Positions 1-7,769 are shown, counted from the first letter of the stretch. The stretch: DNA of 15,834 nucleotides from MVRV01 sp964646755 (GCA_964646755.1 CAZYIE010000056.1:1-15834); one strand, 5' to 3'. A program made the numbers and translations. Notes: a model not told the origin generated them from the letters alone.

Positions 1-331
<331 letters not shown>

Positions 332-341
332 TAATCCTAGA

Positions 342-359
342 AGGAAGATTTCTCTTCCT
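342..359 (-). other. Hairpin with GAAA tetraloop next to the 16S 5' end
   Basis: In the transcript AGGAAGA and TCTTCCT form a perfect 7-bp stem closed by a GAAA (GNRA-type) loop, 10 bases before the mature 16S end. It is probably part of the precursor structure used in 16S maturation. Confidence 0.5.
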
Positions 360-423
360 GTTTCTCGCTGACTACAAAAAAATAATATAGGACCCACAAA
401 TCAATTATTTCCCACTATTCAAT

Positions 424-436
424 TTCCAAAGAGCCA
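424..436 (-). promoter_or_regulatory. boxA antitermination element of the rRNA leader
   Basis: The minus strand reads TGGCTCTTTGGAA and continues ATTGAATAG. This matches the rRNA boxA context (TGCTCTTTnnnAATT) known from many bacteria. It lies about 95 bases before the mature 16S 5' end, the normal place for Nus-factor loading. Confidence 0.65.
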
Positions 437-454
437 TCTTGAAACGAGCTGTGA

Positions 455-484
455 CAAATAAATCAAACCGATTTTTTTGTCAAG
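455..484 (-). promoter_or_regulatory. rRNA promoter candidate P2
   Basis: On the minus strand a perfect -35 TTGACA (484-479) is followed after 18 bases by TATTTG (460-455), a weak -10 (3/6). It would start transcription near 448, just before a good boxA. Tandem promoters are common for rRNA operons. Confidence 0.45.
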
Positions 485-592
485 AACAATTTTCAAAATT
501 CACAAAACTTTATGTTCGGCAAGCAATCATGGTGAGTATCCGATAACTTCGATTTATATCTATCGGTGAACTTGTTGAAAACTTCCACTAAC

Positions 593-604
593 CTTTAAAG
601 AACT
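593..604 (-). promoter_or_regulatory. boxA-like site after P1
   Basis: The minus strand reads AGTTCTTTAAAG, close to the antitermination boxA core GCTCTTTAA. It lies about 15 bases after the predicted P1 start. It is weaker than the second boxA at 424-436. Confidence 0.35.
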
Positions 605-624
605 TCGTTGCGAACAGAAGAGAG

Positions 625-654
625 CTTCTACCCCCTCTTCGCTTTTGTGTCAAG
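625..654 (-). promoter_or_regulatory. rRNA promoter candidate P1
   Basis: On the minus strand a perfect -35 TTGACA (654-649) is followed after 18 bases by TAGAAG (630-625), a 4/6 match to the -10 consensus. A strongly AT-rich upstream tract and a boxA-like site just downstream support it. No experimental support. Confidence 0.5.
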
Positions 655-966
655 AAAAAATTATAACTAATTTTACTTTATTTAAGAAAAATACCTTTTC
701 CTCTGTTCTTACAGGTATTTAATAAGCTAAATATTTATGCAAATCAATTTTATTTTATTAATATTTAGCTCTCATCTAATCCCAGAAATACATTTATATA
801 TGCAACCATGAAAACAAAGCTTTTACCAAAATACATCCTATTAATTCGGCAATTTATATATTCAATCATATCAAAATTTTTCACAAATATTAACATCGAT
901 AAATCTGTTGTTCCGTCGATTTGTTTAGGTAAAGCTTGAAAAGACTCTACATAATAAAGGATAAAT

Positions 967-1000
967 GTAACAGAGAGGAATTAGCGTTTCCTCTTGTCAC
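967..1000 (-). terminator. Likely terminator after tyrS
   Basis: Twenty bases after the tyrS stop, the minus strand has an imperfect inverted repeat (arms about 13-14 bases, GTGACAAGAGGAA against TTCCTCTCTGTTAC) with a six-base loop. It is followed by an interrupted T-rich tail (ATTTATCCTTT). Reasonable as an intrinsic terminator, although the T-tract is not clean. Confidence 0.5.
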
Positions 1001-1020
1001 TTTCAGGTAATCAGTATATT

Positions 1021-2408
1021 TCAGCAATCTGCTATTTCGATAATCAGGTATTTCTTCTTACCCTTGCGCAGGCGCAGTTCATTGCCGCCTGCAAAATCCA
1101 CCACCGTTAGTTTTTCGTCAATGGATTTTACCTGACGGTCATTTACATAGATACCGCCTTGTTCAATGAGACGCCGGGCTTCAGACGACGATTGCGTTAA
1201 ACCTGATTTAGCGCAGCTGGCCAGCAATGAAATGCCGCCCTCTAAATCTTTGTGCGAAATCGCATAACGTGGAATGGCGGAAGTATCAATTGCCGGTGCC
1301 GTGCGCGGAATTGTACTGGAAGGGAACATGCCCGCCTCAACAGGGCGTGGATGAAAAGCCTCCATGGAAGCACGCCAGGCGCCCTGAGCCGCTTCACTGC
1401 CATGCGTAATCTTTGTTGCTTCGAAAGCCAGCACTGCTTTGGCCATATTCAATTGCACATCCGCCAGATTTTTCGCAGCACCGATTTCATCGAGCGGCAG
1501 AAAGGTGAAGAGCTTAAGAAATCTCTCCAGATCGGCATCGTCGGTGTTTATCCAGTACTGATAATACTCGTAAGGCGTAGTTAAGTTTCTGTCCAGCCAG
1601 ACGGTACCTTTTTCCGTTTTCCCCATCTTTCAAAATAAACTCCTGGACTCCATTTCGTTAGGANNNNNNNNNNCTATGAATGGTCGAATGACTCCTTTAC
1701 CCTCGACTTTTCCGTTTTCCCCATCTTCTGCCCCAACGAGGTCGTTATTAAGGGGAAGGTTACGGCATGGGCATCTTTGCCCGCCACTTTGCGAATCAGC
1801 TCGGTTCCCGCCAGCATATTGCCCCATTGATCATTGCCGCCCATTTGCAGAGCGCAGCCTTGATTCTGGAACAAATAAAGAAAATCGTAAGCCTGAAGGA
1901 GCATGTAATTAAATTCGATGAAGTTAAGACCTTTTTCCATACGTATCTTATAGCTTTCCGCCGCCAGCATCCGGTTAACACTGAAATGCCGGCCGATATC
2001 GCGCAGAAATTCAATATAATTAATCTTCGTCAGCCAATCGGCGTTGTTGAGCAGCAATGCTTTATTATCGGAAAAATCGAGATACTGGGAAAGCTGCTTC
2101 CCGAGACATTGGGCGTTGTAATCAATTTGCTCACGGGTTAGCACCTGGCGCATTTCCGTTTTACCGCTGGGATCACCGATCAAGCCGGTTCCGCCGCCCA
2201 CCAGGGCAATTGGTTTATTACCGTTTTGCTGCATATGGGCAAGCGCCATAATGGGCACCAGGCTGCCAATATGCAGGCTGGTTGCCGTGGGATCAAAGCC
2301 GATGTAACAGGTAACCTGCCCCGCATCAAAAAGCTCTCGAATTAAAGCTTCTTCAGTCACCTGCTCGACAAAGCCTCTTTCCTCTAAAATATCATAAGCG
2401 CTTTTCAT
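1021..2408 (-). CDS. tyrS: Tyrosyl-tRNA synthetase (interrupted by an assembly gap)
   Basis: Class I aminoacyl-tRNA synthetase that charges tRNA-Tyr. The N-terminal part carries the HIGH-type motif HIGS (about residues 46-49), the tyrosine-pocket region GGNDQWGN and the KMSKS-type loop KMGKTEK (about 228-234). The C-terminus holds an S4 RNA-binding domain ending at IIEIADC. The frame is broken by a gap of 10 N at 1664-1673. A 20-base sequence coding for KMGKTEK occurs on both sides (1610-1629 and 1708-1727). Joining the two copies removes 98 positions and restores GQKMGKTEKGTVWLD and a normal protein of about 429 residues. The ATG at 2408 overlaps the ymdB stop as TGATG, with AGGTGAG as a ribosome site; a GTG one codon earlier is the alternative. 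It is the last gene of the rny-ymdB-tyrS run. Confidence 0.93.
1664..1673. other. Assembly gap inside tyrS, with 20-base direct repeats on both sides
   Basis: Ten N. The flanks 1630-1663 and 1674-1707 (34 bases each) do not encode TyrRS and lie between two copies of the same 20-base tyrS sequence. They are best read as wrong contig tails; a real insertion cannot be excluded. Confidence 0.9.
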
Positions 2409-3226
2409 CACTCACCTGCCTCCGCCTTTTCTTTTAGCTTGACGCTGATCCTCTCAATGGAATTTGCTTTTCCGGTCGCCGAATCAATATCCAGCAAAAC
2501 AGCCTGCAGGCGAACATCACCTTTGGCCGTATCAAACTTATTAGGAACTCCTGTCAAAAACCGTTCAATTATAACTTCCTTTTTCACACCGATAACAGAA
2601 TCAAAAGGCCCGGTCATGCCCACATCACTTAAATATGCCGTCCCTCCGGGAAGGATTTCGTCGTCGGCTGTCTGCACATGAGTATGGGTTCCCAATACTG
2701 CACTAACGCTGCCGTCGAGATACCAGCCCAGTGCTTTTTTTTCGGAAGGAGAATCATTATGAAGATCGCGATGTTGGTCCCTTATTTTTTTCCGCATTTC
2801 GGCAATCTCACTTTTTGCCTTTGTAAATGGGCAATCAATCGGCTGCATGAAGATGCGGCCGGCCAGATTGAGTACTCCTACATATTCACCTGCCGCTGTC
2901 GGCATGATCACTGCGCCTGCTCCCGGAACTTTTACCGGATAATTGGCGGGACGTAAAAGTGTTTCGTAATCGCCAATAAACTCCATTATTTCCTTCTTAT
3001 CCCAGATATGGTTTCCGGAAGTTAGAATATCAATATGGCTTTCATAAAGCTCTTCGACAATATCGCGAGTTACACCAAACCCGGCAGCAGCGTTTTCGCA
3101 ATTGGCTATGACCAGATCAATCTGGCGATCGCCAATCAATTTGGGCAAGAGCTCTTTTATCGCTCTGCGTCCCNNNNNNNNNNGTCCCGGTTTCCCCACG
3201 ATATCGCCGATAAATAATATTTTCAT
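2408..3226 (-). CDS. ymdB: YmdB family metallophosphoesterase (TIGR00282 type)
   Basis: Calcineurin-like phosphoesterase. Family members hydrolyse 2',3'-cyclic nucleotides with a dinuclear metal centre; in Bacillus YmdB affects RNase Y-dependent transcripts and biofilm choice. Metal-ligand motifs are visible in order: GDIVGKPG near the N-terminus (Asp8), NCENAAAGFG, SGNHIWDKKE and HTHVQTADDEIL. The protein starts MKILFIGD behind AAAGGAAGT and follows rny by 42 bases, so the two are probably cotranscribed and functionally linked. Ten N interrupt codons 15-18. The five bases GTCCC occur on both sides, and collapsing the gap plus one copy (15 bases, frame-neutral) gives GKPGRRAIKELL, the expected family sequence. 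True length is therefore about 267 residues, usual for the family. Confidence 0.92.
   Translation of the reverse strand: MKILFIGDIVGKPGXXXXGRRAIKELLPKLIGDRQIDLVIANCENAAAGFGVTRDIVEELYESHIDILTSGNHIWDKKEIMEFIGDYETLLRPANYPVKVPGAGAVIMPTAAGEYVGVLNLAGRIFMQPIDCPFTKAKSEIAEMRKKIRDQHRDLHNDSPSEKKALGWYLDGSVSAVLGTHTHVQTADDEILPGGTAYLSDVGMTGPFDSVIGVKKEVIIERFLTGVPNKFDTAKGDVRLQAVLLDIDSATGKANSIERISVKLKEKAEAGE
3174..3183. other. Assembly gap inside ymdB
   Basis: Ten N flanked on both sides by GTCCC. The flanks overlap, so no sequence is missing: removal of 15 bases restores the conserved N-terminus of YmdB. Confidence 0.9.
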
Positions 3227-3268
3227 TTACTTCCTTTACCACTTTTGTCCGCAAGACTATCAGGACAT

Positions 3269-4834
3269 TTACTTGGCAAAATTTGAAACTCGTGTTTCTC
3301 GAATTACCGTAACCTTTATTTGGCCCGGATAGCTCAATTCGCTTTCAATTTTCTTAATAATATCATTGCACAACATTACCGTATCGTTGTCGGAGATTTT
3401 TTCATTTTCCACCAGGATACGGATCTCTCGACCAGCCTGAATTGCATAACATTTATCAACGCCATTAAAGGAATGGGCGATCTTTTCGAGTTCTTCCAGA
3501 CGCTTAACGTAGGTTTCCAGCATTTCCCGGCGTGCACCGGGTCTCGCTGCCGAAAGAGTGTCGGCCGCCTGCACCAGAACTCCCAGCAAAGTATTGTTAC
3601 GGCCATCATCATGGTGTGTAGCTATAGCCTGGACAATTCGTGGATTTTCCCCGAAGCGCTTGGCAAAATCCGCACCGATCGCGGCATGCGGCCCTTCTAT
3701 TTTATGGTCAATCGCTTTGCCGATATCGTGCAGCAATCCGGCTCGCTTGGCTTCCTTAACATTCATCTTTAATTCCGAGGCCATTATACCGGTCAGATAC
3801 GCGACATCAATGGAGTGCTGCAATACATTCTGGGAGTAACTCGTACGATATTTCAAACTTCCCAGCAAATTGATTATTTCGGGATGGACATCATGGACAC
3901 CGACATCAAAAGAGGCCTTTTCTCCGGTTTCCCTGATGATTTGCTCCACTTCCGTGCGAACTTTTTTGACGATTTCTTCGATGCGTCCCGGGTGAATCCG
4001 GCCATCCTGAATTAATCTTTCCAGTGATATTCTGGCTACTTCTCTTCTTACCGGATCAAAGCTGGAGAGAACTACGGCTTCCGGAGTATCATCAACTATT
4101 AAATCTATACCGGTAGCCGCTTCAATGGCGCGAATGTTTCTGCCTTCCCGTCCGATTATCCGGCCTTTCATTTCTTCGCTGGGCAGATTAACAACCGAAA
4201 CGGTATGCTCGGCCACATAATCACCGGCATAACGTTGAATGGAATAGGCAATAATCTCCCGCGCTTTTCGATCGCCGGTAAGTTTAGCTTCTTCTTCGAT
4301 TTTGCGGACAGTTGCTGCCGCATCACGTTTGGCATCAACCTCCATAGCCTGTATCAATATCTTCTTGGCTTCTTCCGAAGACATTCCGGCAATATTTTCC
4401 AGTTTTTCTTTTTGCTCATCCAGCGCTACATCTAACTTACGTTTTTTCTCCTCAATTATCGCCTCTTTAGACGATATTGTTTTCTCACGACTTTCAAAAG
4501 TTACTTCCTTTTGCGCCAACAGATCAATCCGTTTATCCAAATTTTCTTCTTTGGCGCGAATCCGTTTTTCTAATCCATCAAGTTCATTTTTTCGATCCTT
4601 GCTTTCCTTGTCAAAATCGCCCTTCATCTTCAGAATGTTTTCCTTGGCTTGCAGGATAACTTCCTTTTTAATCGTTTCCGATTCTTTCTTTGCTTCTTCA
4701 ACAATCCGTGCTGATAAACTCTCTGATGACCTGATTTTCTTAGCGGAAGACAGCTGTTTTAAAAGATAACCACCTATAATGCCTACTACAATTGCAACGA
4801 ATATAACCAGGACCCATAAACTTCCATTTAACAT
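3269..4834 (-). CDS. rny: Ribonuclease Y
   Basis: Membrane-anchored endoribonuclease that starts mRNA decay. Its 521 residues match the usual length. Domains in order: one transmembrane helix (about 5-25, LWVLVIFVAIVVGIIGGYLL), a long charged coiled coil (about 35-190), a KH RNA-binding domain with the GRIIGREGRN loop (234-243), and an HD phosphohydrolase domain with LLHDIGKAID (catalytic His369-Asp370) and ATHHDD further on. The ATG at 4834 has a strong ribosome site, GGGGAGGT, 7 bases upstream. It lies downstream of 6S RNA and 42 bases ahead of ymdB, an arrangement seen in many Deltaproteobacteria and Firmicutes. All catalytic residues are present. Confidence 0.97.
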   Translation of the reverse strand: MLNGSLWVLVIFVAIVVGIIGGYLLKQLSSAKKIRSSESLSARIVEEAKKESETIKKEVILQAKENILKMKGDFDKESKDRKNELDGLEKRIRAKEENLDKRIDLLAQKEVTFESREKTISSKEAIIEEKKRKLDVALDEQKEKLENIAGMSSEEAKKILIQAMEVDAKRDAAATVRKIEEEAKLTGDRKAREIIAYSIQRYAGDYVAEHTVSVVNLPSEEMKGRIIGREGRNIRAIEAATGIDLIVDDTPEAVVLSSFDPVRREVARISLERLIQDGRIHPGRIEEIVKKVRTEVEQIIRETGEKASFDVGVHDVHPEIINLLGSLKYRTSYSQNVLQHSIDVAYLTGIMASELKMNVKEAKRAGLLHDIGKAIDHKIEGPHAAIGADFAKRFGENPRIVQAIATHHDDGRNNTLLGVLVQAADTLSAARPGARREMLETYVKRLEELEKIAHSFNGVDKCYAIQAGREIRILVENEKISDNDTVMLCNDIIKKIESELSYPGQIKVTVIRETRVSNFAK

Positions 4835-5159
4835 TTAACTTACCTCCCCATGCCCCGTTGAAGAAAACCACCGCTTGAACATCCACCCGCTTTATTTACT
4901 TATAAACTTTAAATTTCTTTAAGTAAATTTTCCTCAACAGCGCTATATTTAAACCTCTCGGATAAAGGAAGACACACTTCTACCGAAGGATTCATTGCTA
5001 GTGAAACTCCAATTTCGAAAGCAAAGCGAATCGAAATTGGCCAGTTGAACAATCCCGCATAGCGGAGGGTGTGAGACACCTCTGCATACTTAGGTTTTCA
5101 CAACCGTAGTCTTTTGAATTTTTTTCTAAAGGCAGGATCAGGTTACTGCTTCGGGCATA
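4835..5159 (-). other. Structured intergenic region between 6S RNA and rny
   Basis: No credible protein gene. On the minus strand, the direction of rny, it holds a hairpin at 5062-5085 (about 10 bp with one bulged base, 3-base loop) and a 10-bp hairpin at 5009-5040 (CCAATTTCGA/TCGAAATTGG). Closer to rny there is an AT-rich part with an 8-bp inverted repeat (4894-4901/4921-4928). It could be a long rny leader or a separate small RNA. I see no known riboswitch family. Confidence 0.45.
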
Positions 5160-5355
5160 AAAAACCCCGCTTATGCCGTGTTAATAACTCTTTTGAACCT
5201 TTTTATAAAGTGGGTGTCTAGTGTTGCATTGCTTCAGGCTTTCTGCCTCCCGACTGTCGGAAACGAGGCTGACCTGCACACCACAAAACAAGGAAAGACC
5301 CCAAGTTCAAAGTGTTGGCTCAAAAACAGATGTTAATCACGCACATCGCAGGGGC
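5160..5355 (-). ncRNA. ssrS: 6S RNA
   Basis: 6S RNA binds the housekeeping RNA polymerase by imitating an open promoter. The minus-strand transcript of about 195 bases closes on itself with a long terminal stem: CCCCuGCgAUGUgCGUG (5354-5338) pairs with CACGGCAUaaGCGGGG (5180-5165). Inside, UUUGAAC pairs with GUUCAAA next to a large central bubble, and an apical arm (GCCUC/GAGGC with inner CCGA/UCGG) follows. The UUGAGCC segment resembles CUGAGCC of E. coli 6S. It begins about 15 bases after zapA, the classical zapA-ssrS neighbourhood. A TATAGT -10 at 5367-5362 would start it at G5355. Exact ends are inferred. Confidence 0.82.
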
Positions 5356-5361
5356 GAACAA

Positions 5362-5367
5362 ACTATA
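5362..5367 (-). promoter_or_regulatory. -10 box of the 6S RNA promoter
   Basis: TATAGT (5/6 match) lies directly after the zapA stop and 7 bases before the first base of the 6S closing stem. No good -35 is visible at 16-18 bases, so 6S may also be processed from the zapBA transcript. Confidence 0.45.
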
Positions 5368-5368
5368 A

Positions 5369-5647
5369 CTAACTTGCGTTTTCAATCAGTTGAATCAATT
5401 TTTCGGATCTGCTTTCTAATTGATCGCAGAGCTCCTTATTAACTCCCCTTAATTTCAATAAATCTTCTGCAACATTTAAAGCTGCCAAGATGGCAACATC
5501 TAAGGCCTTGAGATTATTTGCAGATTTCAATACCTCTGACATTTTTTCATTTACTAATTTGATGACCTTGGCCACATGTTCATCATCTGCATCACTTAAA
5601 ACCGAAAGCTCCTGCCCTAAGATATTAATGTTATAATTTTTTTTCAA
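5369..5647 (-). CDS. zapA: Cell division protein ZapA
   Basis: Small cytoplasmic protein that bundles FtsZ filaments at the division ring. Its 92 residues show the ZapA pattern: an N-terminal strand region (NYNINILGQELSVLSDADDEHVAKV) followed by a long helix ending in a coiled coil (LKALDVAILAALNVAEDLLKLRGVNKELCDQLESRSEKL). There is no ATG in a suitable place; translation most likely begins at TTG 5647 (TTGAAAAAA), with only a weak AGGG-type ribosome site upstream. It lies 18 bases after the zapB-like gene, and 6S RNA follows directly. Confidence 0.87.
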   Translation of the reverse strand: MKKNYNINILGQELSVLSDADDEHVAKVIKLVNEKMSEVLKSANNLKALDVAILAALNVAEDLLKLRGVNKELCDQLESRSEKLIQLIENAS

Positions 5648-5665
5648 AACACACGCCCTGGAAGC

Positions 5666-5896
5666 TTATTTTGCCAACTCTATATCCGCAAGTAAATCAA
5701 GCAATGAATCTACCCTCGCGCGTACGCTGTCCCTTTCCCCGTCTAATGCCTTTAGTTTACTATTTAAAACTTCTATCTCCGATTCTTTATTTTTTAGTGT
5801 TTCCTCCAATACTGAAATCTGTTTTTTCAAAAATACTTGTTCGCTGACTATTCCTTTTATCTTGTCTTCCAGCTCTTTAAAATTACCCAATTCCAC
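5666..5896 (-). CDS. zapB: ZapB-like coiled-coil protein
   Basis: A short, charged, almost entirely helical protein with heptad-like spacing (ELEDKIKGIVSEQVFLKK and onwards), ending LLDLLADIELAK. Size, coiled coil and position directly before zapA suggest a ZapB-type partner of the division ring; sequence alone cannot prove this. The frame stays open up to ATG 5995, but a good promoter (5961-5990) lies within that extension, and GTG 5896 has AGAGGAAGGA 11 bases ahead of it. GTG 5896 is therefore preferred, giving 76 residues (MELGNFKELEDK). Confidence 0.7.
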   Translation of the reverse strand: MELGNFKELEDKIKGIVSEQVFLKKQISVLEETLKNKESEIEVLNSKLKALDGERDSVRARVDSLLDLLADIELAK

Positions 5897-5960
5897 TTTA
5901 ATACTTGTCCTTCCTCTAATGCTGTAATAAATATTAAACTTAAGAAACACTTCTCGTAAA

Positions 5961-5990
5961 TGTATATGATCTTTTTTTTGTTTATGCCAA
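5961..5990 (-). promoter_or_regulatory. Promoter of zapB-zapA-6S
   Basis: On the minus strand TTGGCA (5990-5985), an 18-base spacer, then TATACA (5966-5961). Transcription would start near 5954, leaving a leader of roughly 57 bases before GTG 5896. It lies just after the dusB stop. Confidence 0.5.
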
Positions 5991-6005
5991 CTCATCCGCT
6001 CAAAG

Positions 6006-7010
6006 TCAAGGTATTATTTCAGAAGGAAGAACTGCCAAAGACCGGAAATATTTGTCTAGTTCATTGAGCATGCTTTCCCGATCCGGAAGGGCGGAAACTA
6101 GATTACGAAAACGGCTCGATCCTTCCAATCCTTTTGTATACCACAGCAGATGTTTACGAAAATTTCTGGCCGCAGACCGGGAACCACACATATCAGCTTC
6201 CATTAACCAGTGCTTTTTAATTATTTCATATCTTTGAGCTAAACCGGGTGTGCAGTCCTCCTGCCTACCTGCCAGCAATTGATTTATACCAGTAAATATC
6301 CACGGATTACCCAGCACACCCCTGCCCACCATTACCGCATCGCACGATGTTTCGGCCATCATTTTCACAGCATCGCGCGGCTGCCAGATGTCACCATTGC
6401 CAAATACCGGAATATGCAAGGCTTCTTTTACTGCCGCAATAACTCCCCAGTCAGCAATACCGCTGTATCCTTGATCGGCAGTCCGGCCATGAACCGTCAC
6501 GGCATCCGCTCCCGAATCTTCTGCAATACGGGCAATCTCTACAGCATTAATGGAGCTGCGATTNNNNNNNNNNCGATTCCATCCGGATCGAATTTTTATA
6601 GTGACAGGAAGGGGAACTGCTTTCTTAACGCAGGCAATGATACGGGCAACAAGGGCGGGATCTTTCATCAGAATCGCCCCAGCTCCGGACTTGACGACTT
6701 TTTTCACGGGGCAACCCATATTGATATCGATCAAGTCGGCACCCCGCTCGGCTGCTATTAGGGAGGCTTCGGCCAATAATTGCGGCTCGGCACCGAAAAT
6801 CTGCATCCCCAGAGGTTTATCTTCGGCACAGGTTTGCAGGTATTCGTATGTTTTATCTGCCTTTCGGATGAGTCCATTGCTACTTACCATTTCCGTATAG
6901 GCCAGAGCACAGCCAAAAGATCGCGCCATTAACCGGAAAGGCAAATTGGAAATACCCGCCAGCGGGGCTAAAAAAGCTTTGCCCCGCAATGAATTAATTG
7001 AGTCAAACAC
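6006..7010 (-). CDS. dusB: tRNA-dihydrouridine synthase, DusB type
   Basis: FMN enzyme that reduces uridines in the tRNA D-loop using NAD(P)H. The (beta/alpha)8 barrel shows the family motifs in order: APLAGISNLPFR (about 15-26), YTEMVSSNGL (38-47), QIFGAEP, DINMGCPVKKVVKSGAG with catalytic Cys100, IKIRSGW (about 138-144), VTVHGRTADQGYSG and GNGDI with VMVGRG for FMN phosphate. Ten N interrupt the RSGWN-RSSINAVEIA region. CGATT occurs on both sides, so dropping 15 bases restores a continuous RSGWNRSSINAVEIAR. It follows the glmU-like gene by only 3 bases. The true length is about 329 residues. Confidence 0.94.
   Translation of the reverse strand: MFDSINSLRGKAFLAPLAGISNLPFRLMARSFGCALAYTEMVSSNGLIRKADKTYEYLQTCAEDKPLGMQIFGAEPQLLAEASLIAAERGADLIDINMGCPVKKVVKSGAGAILMKDPALVARIIACVKKAVPLPVTIKIRSGWNXXXXNRSSINAVEIARIAEDSGADAVTVHGRTADQGYSGIADWGVIAAVKEALHIPVFGNGDIWQPRDAVKMMAETSCDAVMVGRGVLGNPWIFTGINQLLAGRQEDCTPGLAQRYEIIKKHWLMEADMCGSRSAARNFRKHLLWYTKGLEGSSRFRNLVSALPDRESMLNELDKYFRSLAVLPSEIIP
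6564..6573. other. Assembly gap inside dusB
   Basis: Ten N flanked by CGATT on both sides. As in ymdB, the flanks overlap and the reading frame is intact after removing 15 bases. Confidence 0.9.
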
Positions 7011-7013
7011 AAA

Positions 7014-7769
7014 TCAAACCAGATTCTTTCGATGATTTTGTAGATGCCGGCTCGCCCTCACCAAATCTTCCGGCGTGTTAATTCCCATTACCTCTGCAAA
7101 GTCTGCGGCAATATGGGATCTCGCGCTAAATCCTTCGCGGCAGGCAACTTCGACAATATCCGTCAGATAGTATTCCTGCTGCTTATTATTATTGGTTATT
7201 TTCCCTAACGCGGCAAACAGGAAAGGTGTATCTACGCAATAGATTCCTGTGTTGATTTCACCGATGTTCTTTTCGGAAAAAGAGGCATCGCGCTCTTCAA
7301 CGATTTTCAAAATATTACCGGCGGCATCTTTTACAACCCGCCCATAACCTCGGGGATCAGCCGGATATGTTGTCAGAACTGTAATTGGCGCCTTGGAGGC
7401 GAGATGATTTTGAATCAGTCCCTCAATTGTGGAGGATTTAAGTAAGGGAACGTCGCCACAGAGGATAACCGTAAGACCTGCATAATCAGCCAGCGCTTCT
7501 TTGGCCTGCAAAACAGCATGCCCTGTACCCAATTGCGGGTTTTGTTCAACAAAGATAACCCCGGAAGCGGCAAACTCTTTGCGCACTACCTGGGCTTGAT
7601 GTCCGATAATCACAACAATTTTCTCTGCACAGGCAGCTCGCGCCGCTACCAGAGAATAATCGAGCAATGGCTTGCCCTCTAAAACATGCAGCACTTTGGC
7701 CAAATCCGACTTCATGCGTGTGCCTTTACCTGCTGCTAAAATCAATGCACAAAATGTGTTTTCTTTCAC
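7014..7769 (-). CDS. glmU: GlmU-like nucleotidyltransferase, uridylyltransferase domain only
   Basis: Resembles the N-terminal half of GlmU, which makes UDP-GlcNAc from UTP and GlcNAc-1-P for peptidoglycan and LPS. Visible motifs: LILAAGKGTRMKSDLAK (Gly-rich loop, Lys25), QLGTGHA (79-85), CGDVPLL with metal-binding Asp106, RGYGRVV (141-146), KIVEERDA (155-162), EINTGIY (171-177) and QQEYYLTDIV. At 251 residues it stops where the left-handed beta-helix acetyltransferase of bifunctional GlmU (about 455 residues) would begin. There is no remnant of that domain before dusB, so the acetylation step must lie elsewhere, or the substrate differs. Start: GTG 7769 behind AAGAAAGG. It is probably cotranscribed with dusB. 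Confidence 0.85.
   Translation of the reverse strand: MKENTFCALILAAGKGTRMKSDLAKVLHVLEGKPLLDYSLVAARAACAEKIVVIIGHQAQVVRKEFAASGVIFVEQNPQLGTGHAVLQAKEALADYAGLTVILCGDVPLLKSSTIEGLIQNHLASKAPITVLTTYPADPRGYGRVVKDAAGNILKIVEERDASFSEKNIGEINTGIYCVDTPFLFAALGKITNNNKQQEYYLTDIVEVACREGFSARSHIAADFAEVMGINTPEDLVRASRHLQNHRKNLV

Larger units (their letters stand above)
332..966 (-). promoter_or_regulatory. AT-rich rRNA promoter and leader region, no gene
   Basis: This 635-base stretch between the tyrS terminator and the 16S gene holds no credible coding frame. It carries tandem promoter candidates, two boxA-like sites, a hairpin just before the mature 16S end, and two perfect inverted repeats of unknown role (689-696/713-720, 8-bp arms; 725-735/760-770, 11-bp arms AGCTAAATATT with a 24-base loop). 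The part from about 660 to 960 is very AT-rich, as expected for UP-element or curved DNA upstream of an rRNA promoter. Confidence 0.7.

Noticed and set aside
4302..4769. 155-residue Ser/Phe-rich frame opposite rny
   Set aside because: It is the antisense of the Lys/Glu-rich coiled coil of RNase Y, which always gives such frames.
5897..5995. N-terminal extension of the ZapB-like protein (start at ATG 5995)
   Set aside because: The extension contains the likely promoter at 5961-5990 and is not coiled-coil-like; GTG 5896 has a better ribosome site.
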